In this document: one piece after another, positions 1 to 8,059 of the stretch
Layout: each line of letters opens with the position of its first letter
Position numbering within the stretch: position 1 is the first letter of the stretch
Source: Apibacter adventoris
GTDB lineage: Bacteria; Bacteroidota; Bacteroidia; Flavobacteriales; Weeksellaceae
DNA: 64,000 nucleotides
Direction of reading: 5' to 3'
NCBI RefSeq assembly: GCF_002964975.1
Contig: NZ_PSZM01000002.1
Coordinates: 1-64,000 of the forward strand
Made by a program: the position numbers and the translations under genes
The notes under the pieces: generated by a model
Seen by the model: the letters and a program-made list of their open reading frames with translations, nothing else
Databases searched by the model: none
Told to the model about the DNA's origin: nothing

Positions 1-1
1 G

Positions 2-133
2 CCAGGTATAAACCCAGTTGATTATAATATAAGTATAGAATGGTCCCAGACAGTGGATATAAAGTTAGATTCTAATAAGAAAAATATACAAAGACCAGAG
101 CCTGCAAGAAGAGGAAGTCAAGAAATTTTTTAA
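2..133 (+). CDS. 3' end of an open frame entering from the left (possible Rhs/polymorphic toxin tip), partial
   Basis: An open frame enters at base 2 and ends with TAA at 131-133, giving 43 residues ending RRGSQEIF. There is no recognisable domain in so short a piece. It is followed after 14 bases by a lipoprotein gene, the same toxin-then-lipoprotein arrangement seen in the next two cassettes. I therefore infer that it is the C-terminus of another Rhs-type tip. That is an inference from position only. Confidence 0.5.
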   Translation, partial: PGINPVDYNISIEWSQTVDIKLDSNKKNIQRPEPARRGSQEIF

Positions 134-147
134 TATATATTAAAATT

Positions 148-579
148 ATGAATAGGTTAAAAAAATATTTTTTTATATCAATATTAGTTTTAATAAATTC
201 TTGTAATGAAAGTAAGGATAATATTATGCCTTTTTACAATGGAGGATTTGTAAAAGCAGAAGGTACTTATAAGGTGCCTAAATATAATTTAAAACTAGTA
301 GAAACTAAATCAGGGCTTTTATTTGGAATATCTGATAAAAAAAATAAATTATTGTATCAGAGTGATATATTTAAAGCATTTAGTCAACATGCTTTTTGGA
401 GTTTATATATCGATGAAGATTTTAATGTTTGGGTTTATAATTCTGATTATCAAGAAACTGTAGTTTTATTTTTTGATGAACAAAAAATGAAGTTTAGTAC
501 TAAAGATTATTGTAAAGATAAATTAAATTTGCCAAAAGAGTTTAAGAAAAGTTTAAATGATAGATTAGTGTGTCAGTAA
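148..579 (+). CDS. Lipoprotein, candidate immunity protein (143 aa)
   Basis: The protein starts with a short basic N-terminus, a hydrophobic stretch and a lipobox ending in SC at about residue 19, so it should be a lipoprotein. The mature part has no domain I recognise. It contains several aromatic-rich strands (FWSLYIDEDFNVWVYN), which suggests a small beta-rich fold. It lies 14 bases after an open frame that looks like a toxin C-terminus and is closed by a strong terminator. Immunity to the upstream tip is an inference from this order, which recurs at 1900-2451 and 3880-4503. Confidence 0.6.
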   Translation: MNRLKKYFFISILVLINSCNESKDNIMPFYNGGFVKAEGTYKVPKYNLKLVETKSGLLFGISDKKNKLLYQSDIFKAFSQHAFWSLYIDEDFNVWVYNSDYQETVVLFFDEQKMKFSTKDYCKDKLNLPKEFKKSLNDRLVCQ

Positions 580-652
580 ATATTTTAATAATAAAAAAAT
601 AGGTTCCTTTATATGATAAATTAGTTTTAAGGTAATAAAAGAAGTTATAAAA

Positions 653-686
653 GAATTCGCCTCGCAACAGAGGCGGATTCTTTTTA
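653..686 (+). terminator. Rho-independent terminator
   Basis: The sequence forms an 11-bp stem (GAATTCGCCTC with GAGGCGGATTC, one G-T pair) with a 6-base loop, followed by TTTTTATT. It closes the first cassette and marks the left edge of the repeated Rhs unit. Confidence 0.85.
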
Positions 687-1300
687 TTATTCAATAATCT
701 CTTCATCCAGAGAAAGTAGTCTAAGGAGTTCATTGGTATTTTTAATATCCCACTTGTTGTGTTTTTAGAGTTCGGATTGTTCCAAAAATAGAAAATAAGA
801 GAAGATTTACAGAGGATACTCCCAAAATAAAGACCACTATTCTTATTTTGAAGTGTAAAGCTCATAATAATTAAGTAAACGGAACAGGCTTCTGCTGTGA
901 AGGCAAGGATAAAAAACTCCAAACCTACGGAGGGGGAATTGGCAAAGGGAATGAAGAATATGAAAAGATGCAGTATTATTATCATGCGGATCATTTGGGA
1001 AGTAGCAGTTATATTACTAACTTAGACGCACAAATAGTACAGCATGTAGAATATGTACCGTTTGGGGAGATGTTTATTGAGGGAAGGAACCAGAGTTGGA
1101 ATACCCCTTATTTGTTTAATGGGAAAGAGTTGGATTAGGAAACGGGGTTATACTATTACGGAGCTAGGTACTACAACCCGAGGGAGTCTATCTTTTTAAG
1201 TGTGGACCCGATGTTTGAAGAAACGATGACTCCGTATCAGTATACTTATCAAAATCCAATTAAATTTACAGATCCTACGGGGATGGAGGGAGAAGGAGTA
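687..1300 (+). repeat. Direct repeat copy A: displaced Rhs core unit (partner 2519-3146)
   Basis: This stretch is clearly homologous to 2519-3146. Both copies begin just after a terminator with a short minus-strand vestige (a reading frame ending ...LLSLDEEIIE here). A degenerate non-coding part follows, and then a near-identical coding segment running from VNGxGFCCxGKDKK through HADHLGSSSYITN to the TDPxGMEGE motif, where the unit ends and unrelated toxin sequence begins. Coding identity is high while the flank is more diverged. The junction at GMEG is where Rhs C-terminal domains normally switch. Confidence 0.85.
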
Positions 1301-1918
1301 GATAATGATTATCAATTGGGAGAGGATGGGACCATAAGTTTAAAGAAAAAAACTACAGATAAAACAGATAGATTAATAGCAAAGAATGGAGATATTATCG
1401 CTAAAAACATTAAAAAAGATATTTTATCTGATGGTATTAATATTCAAAAGAGAGGCTTGACGATTAATTTAAGCGAAAAAGATTCATATAATCAATTTTT
1501 AGATATTATGGAGGACTTTGTGTTACCTTTTTCAGTTTATTTGCAGAAAGAGATGTCATCAGGACTATATAGTGCTTCTCATTGTATGGGAATGTATGAA
1601 ATGAAGATATTACCATATGATAAAAATGATATGACAACATCATTATCACCTTCTTTTATGAATGGAATGTTAATAGCTCAAGCTCATACTCATCCTGGAT
1701 TTTATGTAGGAATGGGATCTTCAGAGCCTTCAGATCAAGATATTTTCAATGCAATAAAGAATAAACCAGTTAATTTTATATTTGGAAGGTACAATGTGAG
1801 TCATTATTGGTCTAATAGTCAAGGTATGTATGGAGGGCATGCAAAATTAAAGGAGAACAATATTAAATATACTGAAGAAAATGTAAAAACAAAATTAGGA
1901 TGGAAAAAGCAGTTTTAA
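875..1918 (+). pseudogene. Displaced Rhs tip with JAMM/JAB-type metalloprotease C-terminal domain; nonsense codon in the core
   Basis: The reading frame opens at about 875 after a TAA and encodes the last ~140 residues of an Rhs core. It is broken by TAG at 1136-1138, where the sister copy at 2814 has a GAG codon (ELDEET), and then stays open to 1918. The remaining ORF (ATG 1202, 238 aa) carries the core end up to GMEGEG and then a unique C-terminal domain. That domain has a JAMM signature: H162-T-H164-P, then S177-x-x-D180 counted from the ATG at 1202. JAB-like toxin domains are known at Rhs C-termini. No signal peptide or promoter is visible. The 3' end overlaps the next gene by 19 bases. 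It may be a silent cassette rather than an expressed toxin. Confidence 0.75.
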
Positions 1919-2451
1919 TTAGTGTAATAATATTTATTTTCTTTTACAGTTGTAATAAAAATATTGATGTAAAAAGAAATCATTATGAAGTATCTAAAGT
2001 AGAATGGAATATCGATATACCAAAAAATGTTATAGATAGTATTAGCAATATTAAAAAACAAAGTAATAAAGTTTTAGTGGGTTTTCTTTCAGAAAATAAA
2101 TCCTATATATCAATAAATGTGTTAGAAGTGCGCCGTCCTTTTCAATTGTTTGAGCGATTTAAAATCATTGAAAACAAAAAAGATACTGTAATTATAGTTC
2201 CGATGTCGAATTATAACGAGGGGTTAAGTTACCAAGAAATAAAGATATTGGGGATGAAATATAAAAAAGAGATAGAGGATTCATTAATAGAATTTAATTC
2301 TATCAAATTGAATGAAGATATTTTAGAAGGGGTTCATTTTATATATTGTAAAAATAACCCTAATAATATCAAAATTTTTAAAGGGAGTTATATTGCATTA
2401 AGTAAAGAACTAGATTCTATAATTTCTTCACTATGTTTTCAGGTAAAATAA
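1900..2451 (+). CDS. Lipoprotein, candidate immunity protein to the JAMM-type tip (183 aa)
   Basis: The start ATG lies inside the end of the toxin tip (19-base overlap), which indicates translational coupling. The N-terminus is MEKAVLISVIIFIFFYSC, a lipoprotein signal with Cys at residue 18. The mature protein is rich in Lys, Ile and Asn, with no domain I recognise. A terminator follows 41 bases downstream, so toxin tip and lipoprotein form one closed module. The immunity role is inferred from overlap and order. A lipidated partner would act at the membrane or in the periplasm. Confidence 0.65.
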   Translation: MEKAVLISVIIFIFFYSCNKNIDVKRNHYEVSKVEWNIDIPKNVIDSISNIKKQSNKVLVGFLSENKSYISINVLEVRRPFQLFERFKIIENKKDTVIIVPMSNYNEGLSYQEIKILGMKYKKEIEDSLIEFNSIKLNEDILEGVHFIYCKNNPNNIKIFKGSYIALSKELDSIISSLCFQVK

Positions 2452-2491
2452 AATTAAAATAACTTCTATAAATAATTAGAGTTAACCAAAA

Positions 2492-2516
2492 AGCTCGATT
2501 TATATCGGGCTTTTTT
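2492..2516 (+). terminator. Rho-independent terminator
   Basis: The stem AGCTCGAT/ATCGGGCT (one G-T pair) with a TTAT loop is followed by six T. It ends the first Rhs tip module and precedes the second repeat copy. Confidence 0.85.
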
Positions 2517-2518
2517 AA

Positions 2519-3146
2519 TTACTCCTTATTAATCAAATCCAACAACTCCAGTTCATCCTTAGTGATATAAGAGAACGCAGAAATTCAATGGTATTATTAA
2601 TATCCTAGATATGTGTTGTGTTCTTGAAATTCCTTATGCTACAAAGAAAGGATAAGGGAGGATTTACAGAGGTTACTCCCTAAATAAAGACAACTATGCC
2701 TAAAAGACCATAATGATTATGTAAACGGAGCAGGCTTCTGCTGTGCAGGCAAAGATAAAAAACTCCAAGCCTATGGAGGCGGAATCGGCAAAGGGAATGA
2801 AGAATATGAAAAGATGCAGTATTATGATCATGCGGATCATTTGGGAAGTAGCAGTTATATTACTAACTTAGACGCACAAATAGTACAGCATGTAGAATAT
2901 GTACCGTTTGGGGAGGTGTTTATTGAGGAAAGGAACCAGAGTTGGAATACCCCTTACCTGTTTAATGGCAAGGAACTGGATGAGGAAACAGGATTATACT
3001 ATTATGGGGCTAGGTATTATAATCCGAAGGAGTCTATCTTTTTAAGTGTAGATCCGATGTTTGAAGAAACGATGACTCCGTATCAGTATACTTATCAAAA
3101 TCCTATAAAATTTACAGATCCTAACGGAATGGAGGGAGAAGAAGTG
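2519..3146 (+). repeat. Direct repeat copy B: displaced Rhs core unit (partner 687-1300)
   Basis: Second copy of the unit described at 687-1300. It again starts directly after a terminator with a minus-strand vestige (frame ending DELELLDLINKE) and ends at the TDPNGMEGEE motif. The core frame is intact here: the codon that is TAG in copy A is GAG. The differences between copies are scattered substitutions, so this is not a very recent duplication. Confidence 0.85.
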
Positions 3147-3851
3147 AATAAGCCAGATGATTGGATTAAAAATAACAAGACAGGTAAGTACGAATGGAAA
3201 AATGAAGTGACTTCAAAAAGTAATACTCCAAGCGGATACAGTTATATTGGAAAGGAAGACAGAGATATAGTGAAAGATTTATTTGGAGGGTCTTATTTTA
3301 GTGCTTCAACATGGGATATAGGGTTAATATCTGCAGAAGATTTTGATAATCCATATTCAGCAAAAGGTGCCGCTGCTTATAATATGAAAGCAACTACGAC
3401 AATGGGGGTAAGTATTTCTTCGCTTGTAGATACTCAATATGATAATCAAGGAAACATTAAAAGTAAAGAATTTTTAGGTGTTAATATAGATGTAGCCCTT
3501 ACAGGAAAGACTCTTGCACCATATCCAGGCATGAATTTATTTTTAGTTCCCAATAAAATGACATTGCAAGGTAATAATATGAAAAGAAATATGCCTACAG
3601 GAGAATATATCATTCCAGGAGGAGATGTTCCAACAATCTTATATAGAAATTCGTGGGGAGCAAAATCTATTCAATCCAATTTTAGGAGATCTTACAATTT
3701 AGATTTTAAATTTAAAGGGCAATATTTTAATGAAGGAGGAGGATGTTTAGGTATAATAGGTTTAGGTGGGACTCTAATACCTAATTATACAAATTTGAAT
3801 ATTTCAGTACCATTTAAAAATAGTATTACAACATCTATATCGAAGCCTTAG
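2814..3851 (+). CDS. Displaced Rhs tip with an unrecognised C-terminal toxin domain (345 aa from the first ATG)
   Basis: Residues 1-108 are the Rhs-associated core (HADHLGSSSYITN, NGKELDEETGLYYYGARYYNP, DPNGMEGEE). Residues 109-150 form a linker (DDWIKNNKTGKYEW) that also occurs in the unrelated tip at 48.5 kb. The remaining ~195 residues are unique and rich in Gly and Asn, with a GGGCLGIIGLGG segment near the end. I cannot name this domain. The frame is open upstream to about 2686 without an ATG, so the piece was cut from a longer Rhs gene. There is no visible signal peptide. A lipoprotein gene follows after 28 bases. Confidence 0.75.
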   Translation: MQYYDHADHLGSSSYITNLDAQIVQHVEYVPFGEVFIEERNQSWNTPYLFNGKELDEETGLYYYGARYYNPKESIFLSVDPMFEETMTPYQYTYQNPIKFTDPNGMEGEEVNKPDDWIKNNKTGKYEWKNEVTSKSNTPSGYSYIGKEDRDIVKDLFGGSYFSASTWDIGLISAEDFDNPYSAKGAAAYNMKATTTMGVSISSLVDTQYDNQGNIKSKEFLGVNIDVALTGKTLAPYPGMNLFLVPNKMTLQGNNMKRNMPTGEYIIPGGDVPTILYRNSWGAKSIQSNFRRSYNLDFKFKGQYFNEGGGCLGIIGLGGTLIPNYTNLNISVPFKNSITTSISKP

Positions 3852-3879
3852 TTGTATAAATATAAATAATATTTGAAAG

Positions 3880-4503
3880 ATGTATAAAAAAATTGGTATA
3901 TTAATTTTAATTTTGACATGTGTTTCATGTCAGAATAAAATTAGTAATCAGGGTTCGGATGAAATAACATTGAAAAATGCTAGGAAATATTTGAATGAAT
4001 ATTTTACCTTATCAGAGGAACAAGAGAAGAAAGAATTGTTGAGTAAAAGTTATAAAGAATTAAATAAAAATGAAGATTTTAAAAAAAATGGTCTTACTAA
4101 AAGTAATTTTAGTTTAGCAATTACTATACTTATTTATATGAAAAAGTATGATGATTTAGAAAGATTGTTGTTGAAAGCTCGAAATATTCCTGATTCATAC
4201 AATAATACTATTGTATTGAATTATGTGAAATATTTAAAATATTATAAAAAAGATAAAATTTTATCAGAAGGTTTTATAAGAAATAATGTTTCATTAATTC
4301 ATCAACAAATAGGTAAAACACCTGAAGACTCATTATTATATTTTGATTATTTTAGGATGAAGGCATATTTAAATGGAAAAGATAAGGCAATAAAAGAAAT
4401 AGATAGTATGAAAAAAGTTAATAATAATTTTTCTGATTTCTTTTATGATTATGGCTTAATACAGGGAATTGAGGAGATGGAAGATTCTTTTCCTCAACCA
4501 TAA
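3880..4503 (+). CDS. Lipoprotein, candidate immunity protein (207 aa)
   Basis: The signal MYKKIGILILILTCVSC ends in a lipobox (Cys 17). The mature part looks alpha-helical and may hold TPR-like repeats: paired helices with KKYDDLERLLLKA and a conserved-looking YDYGLIQGIEEM end. It follows the second Rhs tip by 28 bases on the same strand. Immunity to that tip is inferred from position. The helical character differs from the beta-rich lipoproteins of the neighbouring modules, as expected if each protects against a different toxin. Confidence 0.6.
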   Translation: MYKKIGILILILTCVSCQNKISNQGSDEITLKNARKYLNEYFTLSEEQEKKELLSKSYKELNKNEDFKKNGLTKSNFSLAITILIYMKKYDDLERLLLKARNIPDSYNNTIVLNYVKYLKYYKKDKILSEGFIRNNVSLIHQQIGKTPEDSLLYFDYFRMKAYLNGKDKAIKEIDSMKKVNNNFSDFFYDYGLIQGIEEMEDSFPQP

Positions 4504-4627
4504 ATTGTTCTTATTGAGAGTAATTTTTAGCCAAAAAATAACCAAATAAAACATAAAACAAAAAAATCGCACTTAGCGGGGCTTTCAAAGACATTAAAAA
4601 CAAAATAATTAATAAAACAAAACAACT

Positions 4628-5218
4628 ATGAAAAAGTTTTTACTAATGAGTATAATATTCCTGATAGGAATAGTAGCTTATGGACAAACAGGAGGCATAA
4701 AAGTAGCTTCCAAAGTATATTTAAAAAACGGAGAAATCAAAGAAGGCAGATCTATGATGAATGTAAACAATACCCGGATAAAAGTAATGGGCATAGGCGT
4801 AAGAATTAAGGGTAAGAAATTTATGAAAGAGATCAAGCTAAAGCCCAAAGGAGGTAAAAGGATGAAAATAAGCATAGACCAGATAGATAAGATAGAGTAT
4901 CAGTTACCAGCAAAAATGTTTAGCAAAGAAGTAAAAACGGTAACTTATAAACCCATGGAAATAGAAGGAGAAACAATTCTGGCCAAAGAAATAGTAGCCA
5001 ATAAACTGTATTCTGTGCATAAATTAACAGCAGTAACATTAGGAAATGATACTACTACCGAAAATAGAGAACAAGGTCAGCAAAATGTTTATTACCTAAA
5101 TAAAGGAGGAAAATATGTGAAAACCACCTTAGCGTCGATAAAGAAAAAGTATAATTGCAGTATGGAAGAGGGCAAAGGCAGAGAGGATAAGATCGCTCAG
5201 TGTCTAAAAGGGAAATAA
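4628..5218 (+). CDS. Secreted protein of unknown function (196 aa)
   Basis: It has a signal peptide (MKKFLLMSIIFLIGIVAYGQ, cleavage after AYG) and no lipobox. The mature protein is basic and has KVYLKNGEIKEG and KISIDQIDKIEY segments like those of secreted Bacteroidetes beta-proteins of unknown role. A 5' leader of ~120 bases holds the motif GCGGGGCTTT, which echoes the terminator after the gene. Base composition is less AT-rich than the cassettes before it, so it probably belongs to the chromosome backbone rather than to the Rhs array. No function can be assigned. Confidence 0.7.
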   Translation: MKKFLLMSIIFLIGIVAYGQTGGIKVASKVYLKNGEIKEGRSMMNVNNTRIKVMGIGVRIKGKKFMKEIKLKPKGGKRMKISIDQIDKIEYQLPAKMFSKEVKTVTYKPMEIEGETILAKEIVANKLYSVHKLTAVTLGNDTTTENREQGQQNVYYLNKGGKYVKTTLASIKKKYNCSMEEGKGREDKIAQCLKGK

Positions 5219-5240
5219 CCCAGAGAGTAAATAATAAACA

Positions 5241-5272
5241 AAAAAAGCCCCGAAATTGCGGGGCTTTTTTTG
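5241..5272 (+). terminator. Rho-independent terminator
   Basis: AAAAAAGCCCCG, loop AAATTG, then CGGGGCTTTTTTTT: a GC-rich stem with poly-A and poly-T arms. It ends the secreted-protein gene. Confidence 0.9.
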
Positions 5273-5488
5273 TTAAATAATTTTTTCATTAATAGTACTC
5301 GTTTACGATTTAATTTAAAAAGTGTATTTATATAATTTCAAACTTTATAAAAGTTCTTTACTCTATTCTATAGATGGAATTAAACTTGAATTTTAATATA
5401 TAAAGCACAAGATTTACGAATTTAAAATAGGTTGTATATATAATTTATTGTGTAATAAACAGTATAAAAATATAAATCTGAAAATTAG

Positions 5489-5496
5489 TATTTTTG
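5489..5496 (+). promoter_or_regulatory. Bacteroidetes -7 element TATTTTTG before prfB
   Basis: TATTTTTG matches the Bacteroidetes -7 consensus TAnnTTTG. Transcription would start about 6 bases after it, at or next to the prfB ATG (5503). No -33 TTTG is found at the usual distance. The mRNA may therefore be leaderless. Confidence 0.5.
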
Positions 5497-5502
5497 CAAT
5501 CT

Positions 5503-6618
5503 ATGGTTACACAGGAAAATCTAAAAGAAATACAATCCAGAATACAGGGATTATATGAATATTTAGAAATAGAAAAAAAGCAGGTAGAAGTTCAGAATGA
5601 AGAAGAAAAATCTTCAGATCCTACATTTTGGGATAACCCTAAACAAGCAGAGTCGTTATTAAAAAATTTGCGGTTAAAAAAAAGATGGATAGAAGAATAT
5701 AATGAAGTTTATCTTTTATATGAAGATTTAACGGTATTGTTGGATTTTTATAAATCTGGAGAGGTTTCTGAGGAAGAAATAGAAGTACAATATCTTAAAT
5801 TGAATAAAAAACTGGAAGATATCGAATTTAAAAATATGCTATCTGCAGAAGGGGACGATCTGAGCGCTATTTTACAAATCACTGCCGGAGCAGGAGGTAC
5901 CGAAAGTTGTGATTGGGTTGGCATGCTTATGCGTATGTATATCATGTGGGCAGAAAAACATAAATTCAAAGTCAGAGAACTTAATTATCAGGAAGGAGAT
6001 GTTGCAGGAGTAAAAACTGTGACTCTTGAAATTGATGGGGAATATGCTTTTGGATATTTAAAAGGAGAAAACGGAGTTCATCGTTTGGTTAGGATATCCC
6101 CTTTTGATTCTAATGCGAAGCGGCATACTTCATTTGCCTCTGTGTACGTATATCCATTGGTAGATGATTCTATAGATATACAAATAAATCAGGCATCCAT
6201 TTCATGGGATACTTTTCGTTCTAGTGGAGCAGGGGGGCAAAATGTTAACAAAGTGGAAACAGGAGTAAGGCTTAGGTATAAATATAAAGATGAATCGCAA
6301 GAAGAACAAGAAATCATAATAGAAAATACAGAAAGTCGGTCACAATTACAAAATAAAGAAAAAGCCCTGCAATTATTAAAATCCAGATTATTTGAAATGG
6401 AGTTGGAAAAAAGAAATGCCAAACGAGAAGAAATAGAAGCAGGTAAAATGAAAATAGAATGGGGAAGCCAGATTAGAAATTATGTTATGCATCCATACAG
6501 GCTGGTAAAAGATGTACGAACAGGGACTGAAACTTCAGATGTAGACGGAGTAATGAATGGGGAAATAGATGAGTTTTTAAAATCCTATTTAATGTTGATG
6601 GGACAAAAAAACAAATAA
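5503..6618 (+). CDS. prfB: Peptide chain release factor 2
   Basis: RF2 reads UAA and UGA and releases the peptide. The 371-residue protein has the N-terminal coiled helices, the stop-codon recognition tripeptide SPF (RISPFDSNAKRHTS) and the catalytic GGQ in SSGAGGQNVNKVE (about residue 244), with the usual C-terminal basic helix. I start at ATG 5503; a frame-extending TTG at 5494 lies inside the -7 promoter element. The gene is one continuous frame: the programmed +1 frameshift known from E. coli prfB is absent, and the corresponding region reads LYEYL with no stop. Autoregulation by UGA read-through is thus not possible here. Confidence 0.97.
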   Translation: MVTQENLKEIQSRIQGLYEYLEIEKKQVEVQNEEEKSSDPTFWDNPKQAESLLKNLRLKKRWIEEYNEVYLLYEDLTVLLDFYKSGEVSEEEIEVQYLKLNKKLEDIEFKNMLSAEGDDLSAILQITAGAGGTESCDWVGMLMRMYIMWAEKHKFKVRELNYQEGDVAGVKTVTLEIDGEYAFGYLKGENGVHRLVRISPFDSNAKRHTSFASVYVYPLVDDSIDIQINQASISWDTFRSSGAGGQNVNKVETGVRLRYKYKDESQEEQEIIIENTESRSQLQNKEKALQLLKSRLFEMELEKRNAKREEIEAGKMKIEWGSQIRNYVMHPYRLVKDVRTGTETSDVDGVMNGEIDEFLKSYLMLMGQKNK

Positions 6619-6687
6619 TAATAAAAGGTATAAATAATTTTTAATATCTTTAAATAAATTATAAAACAAAACTAAACAATTAAATTT

Positions 6688-7614
6688 ATGGAAGTAATTG
6701 TATTTCTATTTTACTGTATCGTTTTCTTTATTTTTATTATTATTCTTCTATTAGTACTAGGAGCTTTTTTTACCGTTAAACAACAAACTATAGTGATTGT
6801 AGAACGATTAGGAAAATTTCAAAGTATTCGTCAGCCGGGATTTAATTTTAAAATACCAATAATAGATTCCATTGCAGGTAAAGTAACCCTTAAAATACAA
6901 CAACTGGATGTTACAATTGAGACGAAAACCAAAGATGATGTTTTTGTAAAAATTAAAGTTTCCGTTCAATATCAGGTGATGCAATCTGCGGTGTATGATG
7001 CATTTTATAAATTACAAAATCCGCATGAACAAATTACCTCATATGTTTTTGATGTTGTACGGGCTGAAGTACCTAAGCTAAGGTTAGATGACGTTTTTGA
7101 ACGAAAAGATGATATAGCCATAGCGGTTAAAGGAGAGTTGCAAGAAGCTATGCAAAGCTATGGATACACAATAATAAAAACATTGGTTACAGATATAGAT
7201 CCCGATGAACAGGTAAAACAAGCTATGAACAGAATCAATTCAGCAGAAAGAGAAAAAATAGCTGCAGAATATGAAGCAGAAGCTGAAAGAATAAAGATTG
7301 TTGCTAAAGCTAAAGCAGAGGCAGAAAGTAAACAATTACAAGGAAAAGGAATAGCAGATCAAAGAAGAGAAATTGCTAAAGGATTAGAAGAATCCGTTAA
7401 AGTATTAAACGGAGTAAATATAAACTCTCAAGAAGCCTCCTCATTAATAGTAGTTACTCAACATTATGATACACTAAGTTCCATAGGGTCAAACAATCGA
7501 TCCAACCTAATATTATTGCCCAACAGCCCGAGTGCAGCCAGTGATATGCTAACCAATATGTTAACTTCTTTTTCCGCATCGCAATATGTAGGAGAAAAAT
7601 TAAAAGAAAAATAA
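6688..7614 (+). CDS. SPFH/Band 7 membrane protein (stomatin-like, QmcA type, 308 aa)
   Basis: One N-terminal transmembrane segment (residues 3-27) is followed by the SPFH domain (VERLGKFQSIRQPGFNFKIP, VKIKVSVQYQV). Then comes a charged coiled coil rich in Ala, Glu and Lys (AEREKIAAEYEAEAER) and a C-terminal oligomerisation region. Members assemble large membrane-bound cages and scaffold proteases and lipids. A slippery NfeD partner often lies next to this family but is absent here. It is 69 bases after prfB with no terminator between, so the two may be co-transcribed. A strong terminator follows. Confidence 0.9.
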   Translation: MEVIVFLFYCIVFFIFIIILLLVLGAFFTVKQQTIVIVERLGKFQSIRQPGFNFKIPIIDSIAGKVTLKIQQLDVTIETKTKDDVFVKIKVSVQYQVMQSAVYDAFYKLQNPHEQITSYVFDVVRAEVPKLRLDDVFERKDDIAIAVKGELQEAMQSYGYTIIKTLVTDIDPDEQVKQAMNRINSAEREKIAAEYEAEAERIKIVAKAKAEAESKQLQGKGIADQRREIAKGLEESVKVLNGVNINSQEASSLIVVTQHYDTLSSIGSNNRSNLILLPNSPSAASDMLTNMLTSFSASQYVGEKLKEK

Positions 7615-7620
7615 TAAAAA

Positions 7621-7653
7621 AAAAGGAAGTGTTATTACACTTCCTTTTTTTTA
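7621..7653. terminator. Bidirectional terminator
   Basis: AAAAGGAAGTG, loop TTATTA, CACTTCCTTTTTTTT. It is placed between the convergent SPFH gene (plus) and the lipoprotein gene ending at 7671 (minus), with A and T tracts on both sides. Confidence 0.9.
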
Positions 7654-7670
7654 AATTTTTATAAAAAACG

Positions 7671-7994
7671 TTATTTAGTAACTTTATTTTTTACATCATT
7701 TGCCGCGTCTTTTACATCTCCGGCCGCATTTTTAGCAGCATCTTTTACTTCATTTGCTGCATCTTTAGCAGCATCTTTTACCTCTCCGGCTGCATTTTTT
7801 ACTGTTTCCTTAACACTAGCAGAAGAAGAATCAACTTTTTTAGATACAGAATCAATTACTGTAGAAGCAGCAGAATCCACTTGAGCAGAATCAGCTGGAG
7901 TATTGTTTTGATTAGCTTGTTTTTTATCACAAGCGATAAATGAAGAAGTTGCAATTACAGCAACAGCAGCGAAATTTAAAATTGTTTTTTTCAT
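7671..7994 (-). CDS. Small lipoprotein with LEA-like amphipathic repeats (107 aa)
   Basis: The lipoprotein signal MKKTILNFAAVAVIATSSFIAC is identical to that of the neighbour at 8122-8376. After a Ser/Asp-rich linker, residues ~60-105 consist of 11-residue repeats of the type AAGEVKDAAKD / AANEVKDAAKN / AAGDVKDAAND. These resemble LEA or apolipoprotein-like amphipathic helices. Such repeats are usually disordered in solution and helical at surfaces; a role in membrane or stress protection is only a guess. It has its own unit between two terminators. Confidence 0.8.
   Translation of the reverse strand: MKKTILNFAAVAVIATSSFIACDKKQANQNNTPADSAQVDSAASTVIDSVSKKVDSSSASVKETVKNAAGEVKDAAKDAANEVKDAAKNAAGDVKDAANDVKNKVTK
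7913..7994 (-). repeat. 82-bp perfect repeat (partner 8295-8376): shared lipoprotein signal sequence
   Basis: Bases 7913-7994 and 8295-8376 are identical over 82 positions. They cover the start codon through the lipobox and the DKKQA segment of two adjacent genes, including all third codon positions. Sequence outside the repeat differs on both sides. Confidence 0.95.
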
Positions 7995-8059
7995 AACTTT
8001 TTGATTTTTAATTATATATTTTTTTTGATTTTTAAGGAATTAAAGGGTTTTTAGATTTG

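Noticed and set aside
542-994. 150-codon open frame on the minus strand
   Set aside because: It runs antisense across the terminator and the degenerate Rhs repeat. It has no homologous frame in the sister copy and no start context.
687-2640. Minus-strand vestiges at both repeat starts as real genes
   Set aside because: Only about 25 codons remain, the two copies are in different frames, and no start is present; kept only as part of the repeat description.
5494-5502. TTG as the start of prfB
   Set aside because: It overlaps the -7 promoter element; ATG 5503 gives the normal N-terminus.
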